From NCBI GenBank assembly GCA_964187655.1, contig CAXLMP010000079.1:23777-87776 (forward strand): DNA of 64,000 bases, given 5' to 3'. A program made the translations under genes and the position numbers. Of the stretch, positions 53,431-62,089 are shown in pieces. The notes beneath the pieces were generated by a model. The model made no database searches, was not told the origin of the DNA, and saw nothing but the letters and a program-made list of their open reading frames with translations. How positions within the stretch are numbered: position 1 is the first letter of the stretch; the number at the start of each line of letters is the position of its first letter. Source of the DNA: Lentimonas sp002292345. Lineage in GTDB: Bacteria > Verrucomicrobiota > Verrucomicrobiia > Opitutales > Coraliomargaritaceae.

Positions 53431-54077
53431 GCACACCGCACGCCACTTCCGAGCCAGCACCGACCAAACCAAGCAACCCGCTTGACTCGGTATTATGCGA
53501 CAGCGGTCCGATGCCGCCAGCGCGCTTTGTTATCCGTGCGCTCGCATTCTGCTTAGATTTAGCGCTAATTCTTGGCGTCAGTGCGCTGACTTTAAAAGTG
53601 ACGCTATTTGAAAACTTTCCCGAAGCGGCTTCAATTTGGGCAGATTACAACGTCGCTATGCAAAATCTCGATTATGCAAAAAGCATGATTTTCGACATGA
53701 AAGGCACCAACCCTGAGCTGTTTGAAATTATTACATATGCCCTCAGCACGACGATCACAGTGGCCTGGTTCTACTTCTCCGCGGGAGAAGCATTTTTCGG
53801 TGGCAGTTCACTCGGCAAACGTTGCTGTCGGCTTCGCAGCATCAGCACCATTACACTCGCTGAGCCCACAATTTTTAGTGGTATCGTTCGAGGAGGTCTG
53901 AAAACAATCATGCTCTTTAGCTTCGGTATCATCGGCTGGGCGGCGATACTCACTCCACTGTTGTTCAACAAGCGCCGACAAATGGGCCACGATCTACTCA
54001 GTCGAACCGCCGTTATTGACGAAACTCGACTCAAGACAGACGAGCCGCTTTCCAGCTCATCTACAAATTCTAATTAA
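53427..54077 (+). CDS. RDD-family membrane protein
   Basis: The 216-aa protein has an N-terminal disordered region and then an RDD domain (about residues 30-190). Its motifs are RFVIRALAFCLDLALILG, with the conserved Arg and Asp in the first helix, and GGSSLGKRCCRLRSI. Three or four membrane helices are predicted. RDD proteins are small membrane proteins often of unknown role, some tied to Na+/H+ antiport. The 4-base overlap with folD suggests coupling of expression, with no evident functional link. Confidence 0.85.
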   Translation: MSTPHATSEPAPTKPSNPLDSVLCDSGPMPPARFVIRALAFCLDLALILGVSALTLKVTLFENFPEAASIWADYNVAMQNLDYAKSMIFDMKGTNPELFEIITYALSTTITVAWFYFSAGEAFFGGSSLGKRCCRLRSISTITLAEPTIFSGIVRGGLKTIMLFSFGIIGWAAILTPLLFNKRRQMGHDLLSRTAVIDETRLKTDEPLSSSSTNSN

Positions 54078-54174
54078 TTTTTCTGTTTTAACTTCCGCAA
54101 AAGCAGTCTACATTTTTTTGTATATTTACTAAATAAGCTATCAACCTTCATTCGCCCCCAAAACAAGCATTCCC

Positions 54175-55287
54175 TTGAGCACTAATCGTAAGCCCAAAAT
54201 ACTCGTCGTCGACGATCAACCGATCAACATCAAGCTGCTGCAACGCAAACTTGAACGACAAAACATGGATATTCTCGTCGCTTACAACGGACGCGAATGC
54301 CTGAACATTGTTGAAAAGGATCTCCCCGACCTAATCCTACTCGACGTCATGATGCCCGAAATGGACGGCATCGAAACTTGCCAACGTTTGAAGGCTAACC
54401 CCGCGACTGAATCCATTCCCATCATTTTTATTACCGCGAAAGCCTCGAAAGAAGGAAAGCTCGAAGGTCTAGATGCCGGCGCAGTCGACTACATCACAAA
54501 ACCGATTGATCTCGATGAGACTCTGGCCCGCGTACGTACACAGCTTCGGCTGCAAGAGATGTTTCGCGAAAACCTCGAATTGCAAACACGCCTCGGCGAT
54601 GTTCGTAAGTCAGCCGCAGTCGGAGCGATCACACAAGGAATCGCGCATAACTTAAATAATCTTCTCGGCGTAGTGGTCGGTTATCTCGATCTTATTAAAA
54701 ACGGCTACGATAGCCCTGACATGGTCAAACGCAGCGTCATGCTGATGGACCACGCGATTAACCGTATGGTCGGCATTATTCGCCAACTCGGAACTATCGC
54801 CAACAACGAACGCATCGAACTGTCTACTCATTCGATCGACGTCCTACTAAACAACAGTATTGACCGTCTGAAGAATGAACACGAGATACCTGCTCAAGTC
54901 TTACTTGACTCGCAACTCGACGAAAGCGCCACCATTTCTGCGAATGCAGAAACATTCGAAATCATCCTCGGCAAGTTTCTCATCAACGCATGGGAAAGCT
55001 ATCCAAAAGACACCGCAGATGCGGACCGAACCATCAATCTCACCGCCTGCATCTCCCGCGATAATGGGCCCGCCATGTTGGAGGTCAAAGTCATCGACCA
55101 TGGCGCTGGCATCGATCCAGAAGTATCAGACACTTTATTTGAGCCCTTCATTACGACCAAGACCTCCGTCGGTCGTGGCATGGGGCTCACGATTGCACGT
55201 CACACCATGCGCAATCTTGGAGGGGAAGTCACTCTCAAGCCCAATGCAGACAGCGGTGTAACTGTGACCATGACCCATCCTTTGTAG
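54175..55287 (+). CDS. Receiver-histidine kinase hybrid (receiver first)
   Basis: The 370-aa soluble protein begins with a receiver domain (Asp13-Asp14, phosphoacceptor Asp57 in LILLDVMMP, Lys109). A HisKA-like helix follows with H158 in AITQGIAHNLNNLLGVVVGY, then a HATPase domain (EIILGKFLINAWESYP; DHGAGIDPEVSDTLFEPFIT; GMGLTIARHTMRNLGGEV). It is thus the reverse of the usual hybrid kinase order. The only start is a TTG at 54175; no membrane segment is present. proC follows after 5 bases. Confidence 0.9.
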   Translation: MSTNRKPKILVVDDQPINIKLLQRKLERQNMDILVAYNGRECLNIVEKDLPDLILLDVMMPEMDGIETCQRLKANPATESIPIIFITAKASKEGKLEGLDAGAVDYITKPIDLDETLARVRTQLRLQEMFRENLELQTRLGDVRKSAAVGAITQGIAHNLNNLLGVVVGYLDLIKNGYDSPDMVKRSVMLMDHAINRMVGIIRQLGTIANNERIELSTHSIDVLLNNSIDRLKNEHEIPAQVLLDSQLDESATISANAETFEIILGKFLINAWESYPKDTADADRTINLTACISRDNGPAMLEVKVIDHGAGIDPEVSDTLFEPFITTKTSVGRGMGLTIARHTMRNLGGEVTLKPNADSGVTVTMTHPL

Positions 55288-55292
55288 CCCAA

Positions 55293-56099
55293 ATGAGTAT
55301 TCGTATCGTATTTATCGGTGCTGGTCGCATGGCCTCAGCAATCGTCCGTGGTCTGCTCGAAGAAGAACACTACCTACCTGAAGAAATCGCTTGCACCTGC
55401 GGCGACGATCCCAGCGGCCCCGAACTAGCCGAGCAAACCGGCATCCAGTTCGTTAAAGATATCTTCAAAGTGGTCCGCAAAGCGGAGACCATCGTGCTCG
55501 CCTGCAAACCACAGCAATTTAACGAGATCGACTCGGCACTCGCCGAAGCCGCACACGGTAAGCTTGTCTTGTCGATCTTAGCCGGCACACCAATTTCGCG
55601 ATTGAGCGGCAAATTCATCAATGCGCGTAACGTAGTGCGTACCATGCCGAACACCCCTGGCCAAATCGGCGCAGGCGTGACAGCCTTTGCAGCACAGCAG
55701 CCACTTAGCCCCAAGGATCAGGATATTGTCGAAAATATACTGAGTTCTCTGGGTAACTATCACGAAGTCGAAGAAACCGACCTCGATGCCGTCACTGCCC
55801 TCAGCGGTAGTGGCCCCGCCTACGTATTTGAATTTGCCGCGGCACTCCGTGAAGCAGGTATTAACTGCGGGCTCAACGAAGCACTCGCCCACTCGCTCGC
55901 GATCGACACCTTGCTCGGCGCAGCCATGCTACTGGCCGACAGTGACGATCGCCCCGAAGCACTACGCGACGCAGTCACATCCCCGGGTGGCACGACCGCC
56001 GCAGCACTCAAAGTATTCAGCGACAATGACTTACGAGGAATAGTCGACAGAGCACTGGCAGCCGCCAAAGCACGCTCGCTGGAACTAGCGAATCAATAG
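55293..56099 (+). CDS. proC: Pyrroline-5-carboxylate reductase
   Basis: ProC makes proline from pyrroline-5-carboxylate with NAD(P)H. The 268-aa protein has an N-terminal Rossmann motif FIGAGRMASAIVRGLL, ACKPQ, VRTMPNTPGQIGAGVTAF, and the C-terminal ALSGSGPAYVFEFAAALREA and SPGGTTAAALKVF. All match the ProC signature. It begins 5 bases after the receiver-kinase gene, so they are likely co-transcribed. Confidence 0.96.
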   Translation: MSIRIVFIGAGRMASAIVRGLLEEEHYLPEEIACTCGDDPSGPELAEQTGIQFVKDIFKVVRKAETIVLACKPQQFNEIDSALAEAAHGKLVLSILAGTPISRLSGKFINARNVVRTMPNTPGQIGAGVTAFAAQQPLSPKDQDIVENILSSLGNYHEVEETDLDAVTALSGSGPAYVFEFAAALREAGINCGLNEALAHSLAIDTLLGAAMLLADSDDRPEALRDAVTSPGGTTAAALKVFSDNDLRGIVDRALAAAKARSLELANQ

Positions 56100-56172
56100 C
56101 AGCAGCTCGCGGGTCCCCAACGAACCGAGCCACGCCCAGCCACGGGCAACAGTCGCATCGAGAGCAACTGCG

Positions 56173-56391
56173 TTAATAATGCGGCGGTTTTTCATTTGCG
56201 GGCATCTCCTCCGCACCAGCCTGACCGCCTGACGACATCGCATTAATTTGCGCTTTTTGCAACTGTACTAATTGGCTCAATGCATCTAGGCGCTTTGCCA
56301 ATTGATAAAATTCCGCATCTTGCTCAGCGATATGACGTTCCAAATGAGTGAGTTGCGATTGAAGTTCGGAAATAGAATCTGCTTCTAACAT
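56173..56391 (-). CDS. slyX: SlyX-like small coiled-coil protein
   Basis: The 72-aa protein reads MLEADSISELQSQLTHLERH and continues with AKRLDALSQLVQLQKAQINA, a coiled-coil in the SlyX style, and ends PANEKPPHY as SlyX proteins often do. The frame is open far upstream (to 56655), but the upstream part lacks SlyX character and the ATG at 56391 gives normal size. The function of SlyX is not known. Confidence 0.85.
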   Translation of the reverse strand: MLEADSISELQSQLTHLERHIAEQDAEFYQLAKRLDALSQLVQLQKAQINAMSSGGQAGAEEMPANEKPPHY

Positions 56392-56844
56392 AGTTGCTTT
56401 TAGTGAAGCGCAGCGCAGCGCAAGGCGCAACCCGCGAAACAGATTAAATTCTAGTAGAACGCCAAACTTAAAAAGAGTATCAAAAAAAGAAAGAGCGTTA
56501 GCGGAAGGGCATTCGCAAATTGCAAGTAGTGGTGTAATTCGATCTATCAGAATTTTCAATCGATCTACTCCGAACTCAGAACAAACTGCATCCGCCTTCA
56601 TTTTGGTATCTTCTTGCGCGCAATGACGAAGACAAAGTGTAAAATACAGATTCATCCCATCTAAGCATAAGCGTAACGTTTAAGAGTGCAGCCTTTTTAC
56701 TCTACCAACACACACCTCGGCTCATGCGCAGCAAATCCAAAAGCAGTCCTCACGGTTTAAAATTATTATTAGAATTAGCAACTAAGAGTACCGATACTAA
56801 TTGATCTTGAAACACTCCCTAGCAACGGTGTATAAACTTCAGTA

Positions 56845-57312
56845 ATGCAATTTATCTACCCTAGGAGAGTCGAGGGGGTCACTCTGATCGAAACAATGAT
56901 CGCTGTATTTGTAATGAGTATAGTGATTTCTGCGGGACTCGTATCCTTGAATCAAGTCAATCGACTCAGCGAAAAAAGTCGCGAACAAGCTCTCGCCGAC
57001 TTTTATCTGCGAGCAGAATGCGAGCAACTACGCGCACTCGACTGGGAAGACGTACAGGACCTAACCGAAGAAATAAATGATTACGAAGACATTAATCCAG
57101 GTGACGCTTACCCAGCCCTTCAATCGCTAACAGCAGCTCGGCTAAGCGAGCTAAATATGACTGCCGCCATAAAGTCCAGCACACTCAGCAGCTCAGGCGA
57201 AACGGGTAAAAACATTTTTCACATCACCCTAAATTGGAGTGATAACTCCGGGCAACTCCACGAAGAGTCTCGCCTACTCATCATCACCGAAGGAGGTCTC
57301 AGTGCTCAATAG
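56845..57312 (+). CDS. Prepilin-like protein (PilV/GspI type)
   Basis: The 155-aa protein has a type IV prepilin leader: a short basic lead (MQFIYPRRVEG) then VTLIETMIAVFVMSIVISAG, with the Glu5 equivalent after the cleavage point. It looks like a minor pseudopilin. The C-terminal part is beta-rich and ends in a signal overlapping the next gene. It starts the cluster of three pilin-like genes with overlaps of 11-14 bases, suggesting one operon. Confidence 0.85.
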   Translation: MQFIYPRRVEGVTLIETMIAVFVMSIVISAGLVSLNQVNRLSEKSREQALADFYLRAECEQLRALDWEDVQDLTEEINDYEDINPGDAYPALQSLTAARLSELNMTAAIKSSTLSSSGETGKNIFHITLNWSDNSGQLHEESRLLIITEGGLSAQ

Positions 57313-57823
57313 AGACATATCTAGCAGCACTGGCATGAGCTTGGTGGAAGTGATGATTTCACTCGCCATCGGCAGCTTCATTGCGATTGGCTCTGCCGCT
57401 TCAGCCATCCTATTTGCAAAGATAGCGAATGCTCACGAAAACCGCAGTGTATTCAACATGGATGTTCGCAATGGTCTCGAACAATTATCCTTTGATATTC
57501 GCAACTCCAATAATGTTTCCTCGCGTGGAAATGATCGATTCACTCTCACCTTCAAAGATGACGATGATGTCGAGTATCGCGGCAACGAAACCGACAAAAA
57601 CGTGACACGCACACAAGGTGGCTCCGTCCGCACCATCTTCAGTAACGTGATTAAATTTGACGTTCTCCAAAGCGGTGACTCCAGCTCGACCCTGACTTTC
57701 AAGGACGATGAGATCTCAATCGAAAGCATCGAATTCGAAAGACACAATGGAGCGATGGCAGACACCGAGCTTAAGATTACAGACTTCACCTTTAAAATTC
57801 GTAACAGCAATGAAGAAGACTAG
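57302..57823 (+). CDS. Prepilin-like protein (PilW/GspJ type)
   Basis: The 173-aa protein begins at GTG 57302, which overlaps the previous gene by 11 bases. The leader ISSSTG precedes MSLVEVMISLAIGSFIAIGS, a prepilin helix with Glu5. The soluble part is beta-rich (RFTLTFKDDDDVEYRGNETD). An upstream ATG at 57239 lies inside the previous gene, so it is not used. It is a minor pseudopilin like PilW or GspJ. Confidence 0.85.
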   Translation: MLNRDISSSTGMSLVEVMISLAIGSFIAIGSAASAILFAKIANAHENRSVFNMDVRNGLEQLSFDIRNSNNVSSRGNDRFTLTFKDDDDVEYRGNETDKNVTRTQGGSVRTIFSNVIKFDVLQSGDSSSTLTFKDDEISIESIEFERHNGAMADTELKITDFTFKIRNSNEED

Positions 57824-58643
57824 TAGCCCTTTCATCCGCAACGCTCGAAAAGATTCAGGCTCTGCACTGGTCATTGCGCTCACTTTTTCCTGCATCATCA
57901 CATTCGGTATCGCTGGCATACTGCCGCTCGTTCTCACCGACTGGAAACTAAGCAGCCGTATCAGCGGACAAGAAGCCGCATTCTCACTCGCAGAATCAGG
58001 TACCGAAGAAGCGATCTGGGCCATTTTAGAATTCGGCGAGGAGGAAAGCGCATGGACATCCAATGGCTGGAATGAATCTGTTAATGGCAAGTACTGGTAT
58101 CGCGAATGGAACCTCTCTGACTACGGTGAGATATACGAATTAGATGACAACCGAGTCGCCAGTTTCCGAGTCCTCACTGAAAAAGTCGGCAACACCGTCA
58201 ACACCGTCAACATCATCAGCCAAGGAATAGTAACCGGCGGTAAAAACGTCGCCAAAGATTACCGCGCCTCTCGCTATATTGAAACGCAATTCAATCGCCT
58301 AAATCCTTTTGAAGATGGTGCAATCGCAAGAGATCAGCTAGATTTCAACGGGCAACCGACCTTCGATAGCTATAACTCCGCTATTGAGGATGAGTTAAAT
58401 TGGGGAGACTTTACCCGAACTGAAAACGTAACCATTGGTAGTGCCTCAACCAGCGCTTCAGATATTCAGCTAGGCAATGCAACAATTCATGGCGACCTTA
58501 AAACTGGCTCATCAGATGACGGTAGTGAGAGCGTTAGAGGAAATGCCCAAGTCGACGGCGTCATCAAGTACGATGAAGAAATTGAGCTACCGGAAGTCCC
58601 CCAACCCGACACCTCAGGCTCTGGATGGCTTAACCAACTATAA
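57810..58643 (+). CDS. PilX-like protein with adhesin-type C-terminus
   Basis: The 277-aa protein begins with a single membrane helix (SALVIALTFSCIITFGIAGI) of the PilX type without a clear prepilin cleavage site. Long beta-rich and Gly/Ser/Asp-rich C-terminal parts follow (GSASTSASDIQLGNATIHGD; GSSDDGSESVRGNAQVDG). That part resembles domains found beside pilin genes. It starts 14 bases within the previous gene. The following gene encodes a similar repeat region, so they may work together at the surface. Confidence 0.8.
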   Translation: MKKTSSPFIRNARKDSGSALVIALTFSCIITFGIAGILPLVLTDWKLSSRISGQEAAFSLAESGTEEAIWAILEFGEEESAWTSNGWNESVNGKYWYREWNLSDYGEIYELDDNRVASFRVLTEKVGNTVNTVNIISQGIVTGGKNVAKDYRASRYIETQFNRLNPFEDGAIARDQLDFNGQPTFDSYNSAIEDELNWGDFTRTENVTIGSASTSASDIQLGNATIHGDLKTGSSDDGSESVRGNAQVDGVIKYDEEIELPEVPQPDTSGSGWLNQL

Positions 58644-58667
58644 ACTTATCTTAACCCTCAGTCAGGC

Positions 58668-59504
58668 ATGAAATATCGATCTAACACTATAATACTTAAA
58701 AAGCTCCGCCACATCTTAGCGATACTGGTGATGTGCAGTGCGCTGCCGCTGTTTATACCTCAAGCGGACGCTGCCAAAGGTGGCAACGGTAACAACGGCA
58801 ACAACGGCAATAGTGGCAACAACGGCAATAACGGCAACAACGGCAATAACGGCAATAACGGCAATAGTGGTAACAACGGTAACAACGGCAATAGTGGCGG
58901 TGGTGGCGGTGGTGGAACGACAATTGGCTTCAATGACGGCTCCACCACATATTACCATTTAAGCAGCCTGACTCTCAGCGGCGATATGACGATCGAGGGC
59001 CCCACCGTGATGGTCATTGATGGCGACTTCACTGTCGGCAATAATTTACTCACGATTTCACCGTATGGTAGCTTAGTCCTCTATCTCGGTGGCAGCTTAA
59101 CGATGAACGGACAAGGAGGCCTCAACAACGAAGGCATTCCGGCGAATGCTATTATCTATGGCACGCACCCAGAATCAGATACGGACTCCAGCATCACTTT
59201 GAATGGTAATAGCGGAATCAGTGCAGTCGTCTATGCACCGAATGTCGACTACACCTCCAACGGCGGAGGCAATAGTGGCGCGACACTTGGTGCAGTTATT
59301 GCTCAGAATATCACATTCAGTGGCAACCCAGGACCGTTCCTCTACGACGAGGCACTCAAAGACCTCCAGAGCATCTTCGAGAGTTATAATCTCAATAACT
59401 ATAAACTGATGAAGAATGGATCGACCGAGCCATCCGAAGCAATGGCAGAGATCGTCAATTCCAATAATTATGATGCTTTATTCTCGTCACTGTTCGACGA
59501 CTAA
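58668..59504 (+). CDS. Exported Asn-Gly repeat protein
   Basis: The 278-aa protein has a signal peptide (about residues 1-35, PLFIPQADA), then an Asn/Gly/Ser low-complexity tract at 38-83 built on NGN, NGNN and NGNSG units. A beta-rich domain of about 190 residues follows (STTYYHLSSLTLSGDMTIEG; SLTMNGQGGLNNEGIPANAI; SGISAVVYAPNVDYTSNGGG). It resembles the end of the PilX-like neighbour, and such pairs occur in pilus-linked surface proteins. It is 24 bases after that gene. Confidence 0.8.
   Translation: MKYRSNTIILKKLRHILAILVMCSALPLFIPQADAAKGGNGNNGNNGNSGNNGNNGNNGNNGNNGNSGNNGNNGNSGGGGGGGTTIGFNDGSTTYYHLSSLTLSGDMTIEGPTVMVIDGDFTVGNNLLTISPYGSLVLYLGGSLTMNGQGGLNNEGIPANAIIYGTHPESDTDSSITLNGNSGISAVVYAPNVDYTSNGGGNSGATLGAVIAQNITFSGNPGPFLYDEALKDLQSIFESYNLNNYKLMKNGSTEPSEAMAEIVNSNNYDALFSSLFDD
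58779..58916 (+). repeat. In-frame AAC-GGC-type repeat in the surface protein
   Basis: Short units such as AACGGCAAC, AATGGC-like and AATAGTGGT repeat over about 138 bases, keeping the frame and encoding (NGN)n. Near-identical units invite slippage, so copy number may vary. Another ORF (58738-58962) in a different frame is a shadow of it. Confidence 0.85.
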
Positions 59505-59652
59505 TTCTCAAACATCATTGATTTTCGAGTTGCCCAAAACAATATTGGCAGCATGGAGCAAGGTTCGGTTAAAGATCTTCGGATTGGTTGCTACTTGATC
59601 GAAATTCAACTGGCGATTTCGAAGCATCCAACACGTAGTAAAGATTCAGACC

Positions 59653-60204
59653 ATGTCCCACTCATTCCACACCCTGTGCTTACTCCTCATCTGCGCACAC
59701 AGCTTATGCGCCGCAGCACGCGTCTGGACCTCGACCTCTGGCTCGGAGATAGAAGCGACTTACCTTGGCAGTTTTGGCGACGACCTCTGGTTTGAAGGTA
59801 CTACAGCACAGAGGCGATTGCTCAAGATGCCGGCCAAATACATTTCCTCGACTGATCGATCGCTAATCGAGACCAACGAAATTGCGCCTCGAATCGCGCC
59901 TCAAGCAATCGATGAAGCCGACACCTCACTCTGGCTGTTGGAACAGCTCTTCAAAATACCAGTGTCTGAACCGCTCGACAGCAGCCTCACACTCGAAGAC
60001 ACGCTTAATAATCTGCTAAACACGATTCCGCAAGGCGAGGACACGGAACTTCGGATTAAATTCCACCGCAAAGTGAATCAAGACGCCACAGGCATTGATC
60101 TAATCAATGGCCCGACAATCTACGCCTGCCTTCAGCAACTCGCCGAAGTACATGAGTTTACATGGAGCATCCGCAAGGGCGTCCTCACCTTGCGCCCCCG
60201 ATAA
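59653..60204 (+). CDS. Exported protein with SHD1-like and STN-like parts
   Basis: The 183-aa protein has a signal peptide (1-20, LCLLLICAHSLCA) and an N-terminal part of SLA1-homology type: RVWTSTSGSEIEATYLGSFG then WFEGTTAQRRLLKMPAKYIS. The C-terminal part (LTLEDTLNNLLNTIPQGE; TIYACLQQLAEVHEFTWSIR) looks like an STN/secretin-N-type fold used in signal transduction or secretins. I cannot name a function. It stands 149 bases after the repeat protein and may belong to the same pilus-related locus. Confidence 0.7.
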   Translation: MSHSFHTLCLLLICAHSLCAAARVWTSTSGSEIEATYLGSFGDDLWFEGTTAQRRLLKMPAKYISSTDRSLIETNEIAPRIAPQAIDEADTSLWLLEQLFKIPVSEPLDSSLTLEDTLNNLLNTIPQGEDTELRIKFHRKVNQDATGIDLINGPTIYACLQQLAEVHEFTWSIRKGVLTLRPR

Positions 60205-60206
60205 AC

Positions 60207-60227
60207 AAAAAATAGGCATATTATGCC
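60207..60227 (-). terminator. Weak hairpin after the nitronate monooxygenase-like gene
   Basis: On the minus strand GGCAT-AAT-ATGCC is followed by TA and six T. The five-base stem is short and its strength doubtful. It would end the minus-strand gene at 60264. Confidence 0.35.
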
Positions 60228-60263
60228 CCCTCTACAAAGTTGTTGTGGTGATGACTGGCTTTG

Positions 60264-61709
60264 TTAATCCGGTGTAATTTGGCTCATTAACTCGTTAATC
60301 ACGTCATGCGATGAATAGCTCATGGTGTCCCAATTTACAAAACGACCCAACTTCGTGACATCGTCTCCACTCGTTACAATCGCAGGCTCAACACCTCCAT
60401 CTTTGTACTTCTGCGGCATACCGATCGCAGCGATCAAACCATTGCAGAGACATTTTCGACCAACAGTGTCCTCTTCCTTTCCACCCTTCTTCAGATAATC
60501 CTTCACAGGCTCGGATGGGCAACGATAGCCGATCGTCGCGTCTGCCTTCTTATAAGGATGGCGCAAATAGCAAAGGTCGCAGATACGTTTACGAGATTCA
60601 TATACCGCCTCTTCGAAGATCGTGCCTTCAAGATTTACAACCTTAAACGGGAAGCCAGTTGGCGAGCCGCGGGCATCAGTGAAGATCTTGGCTGCACCAG
60701 TCTTCACTTTTTCCAGCACACGTTTCTTAATTGAGGGGGCAAAGCCTGACTCATTACTATAAGCAAAGGCAGTGCCGACTTGAATACCAGCAGCACCAGC
60801 TGCCAAGGCGTCCTTGAGGCCAGTCTCGGAAGAACCACCACCAGCGAGCCAGAAAGGAAGACCCAACTTACTGAGTTGCGCTAAATTTGCTTCGTCTTTT
60901 ACACCGTAAATTGGCTCGTTATTCTCATCTAGCGTCATTCCTCCGCGTGGCGGTGCATTATGACCACCCGCAACATGACGCTCGACGATGAAACCATTGA
61001 CCTTACCAGTCGATTTTTTCGCCAAAGTAAGCGCCAAAACATTAGAGGAAATGATCGGAAAGAAGTCGGGCCGTTTCAGCTTTGGTAACTCGACATCAGG
61101 TAGGTGTGAACGAATCCATTCGAGCGGATCAAAGCGACTGAAATACGCATCTTCCTTATCGGCATCTTCGACATTGATACGCATCTCGACTGGTTTCCAC
61201 TCAGACAAAGCATCCAAGATACCTGGAATTGTGCGTGGGATACCTGCACCCATCAGCACGTTGTCCACGCCGGCAAGCATCGCGCCAAACATAGAGGTAA
61301 GATTCGGCATCTGAATTTTTTCTAGGAAGTTAACGCCGACGTGACCTTGGTGCCCTTCCTTGGCGAGGAAGACCTCGACGAAGTTGGCAGCTATCGTCAA
61401 ATCAACGACATTCGCAGTGGGGTCGATACGGAAGCCCGCAATTAGCCTAGACGGCTTCTCGTCTTGATCGGCTTCGGCCTTGAAATAACGCGCTAAAATA
61501 CGCTCTGCGACCGCTGGCACTGGAAACGCAGCCAATCCACGACGCATGTGGCCGCCTACATCTCCATGCTGCAAACGACGAACCAGCACTGTGTCCAACG
61601 CTGTCCCGGAGATCACTCCGAGCTGCCCAACAGAAGACACCGAATTCGCGAGTCTCCAGTCAGAAACTCCGGCACCCATGCCACCTTGAATGATTTTTGG
61701 AAGAAACAT
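60264..61709 (-). CDS. Nitronate monooxygenase-like flavoprotein (2-nitropropane dioxygenase family)
   Basis: The 481-aa protein has the FMN-binding TIM-barrel features of the family: PKIIQGGMGAGVSDWRLANS, GQLGVISGTALD, and KEGHQGHVGVN. Further motifs are VERHVAGGHNAPPRGGMTLD, WLAGGGSSETGL and AGIQVGTAFAYSNESG. The C-terminal part is Cys-rich (CDLCYL, YRCPSE, KCLCNG) and longer than in ordinary nitronate monooxygenases, where about 350 aa is normal. The cysteines could bind a metal or cluster. Substrate unknown. Confidence 0.85.
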   Translation of the reverse strand: MFLPKIIQGGMGAGVSDWRLANSVSSVGQLGVISGTALDTVLVRRLQHGDVGGHMRRGLAAFPVPAVAERILARYFKAEADQDEKPSRLIAGFRIDPTANVVDLTIAANFVEVFLAKEGHQGHVGVNFLEKIQMPNLTSMFGAMLAGVDNVLMGAGIPRTIPGILDALSEWKPVEMRINVEDADKEDAYFSRFDPLEWIRSHLPDVELPKLKRPDFFPIISSNVLALTLAKKSTGKVNGFIVERHVAGGHNAPPRGGMTLDENNEPIYGVKDEANLAQLSKLGLPFWLAGGGSSETGLKDALAAGAAGIQVGTAFAYSNESGFAPSIKKRVLEKVKTGAAKIFTDARGSPTGFPFKVVNLEGTIFEEAVYESRKRICDLCYLRHPYKKADATIGYRCPSEPVKDYLKKGGKEEDTVGRKCLCNGLIAAIGMPQKYKDGGVEPAIVTSGDDVTKLGRFVNWDTMSYSSHDVINELMSQITPD

Positions 61710-62089
61710 AAATACTAAGTTTAATGGTCATTAATCGACTCATGCACGAGTCATATGGAAAATTAATCCAAGAAAGTGACAGTTTAAATTAAATCGTGCG
61801 AACATTATTACACAAAAGAGCCAAGAAAGCTGATTTTTATCTTTTAAGCATCGAGCCAAGTCCCACCAACAGCGTGGGCCGAAAAAGATGTAGCGCAGGC
61901 AGCTCCAGAGCGATCAACGCGGCCTCCATCTGCCCTTTTGTCTACGAATAAATCGACTGAGCCGATGGATCAGGTAGCAATCGAACTGTTTACCGCTAGA
62001 GTTTACGAGCCGAGACGTTGCGCTAATACCCCGACTTTCAACACATACTGACTCCGAATTCATTGGCCAAATGTGCGCCTGCCATGCCG
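61710..62089. other. Intergenic region, 380 bp
   Basis: The gap between the start of the flavoprotein gene and the end of the AI-2E gene holds the flavoprotein's promoter on the minus strand. I find no long ORF, tRNA or hairpin. Confidence 0.35.

Noticed and set aside
56392..56655. Upstream extension of the SlyX frame to 160 aa
   Set aside because: The extension has no SlyX character and would make the protein twice normal size; ATG 56391 fits.
58738..58962. A Thr/Ala-rich frame over the Asn-Gly repeat
   Set aside because: Repeat codons read in another frame give an artificial periodic peptide; the real gene is 58668-59504.
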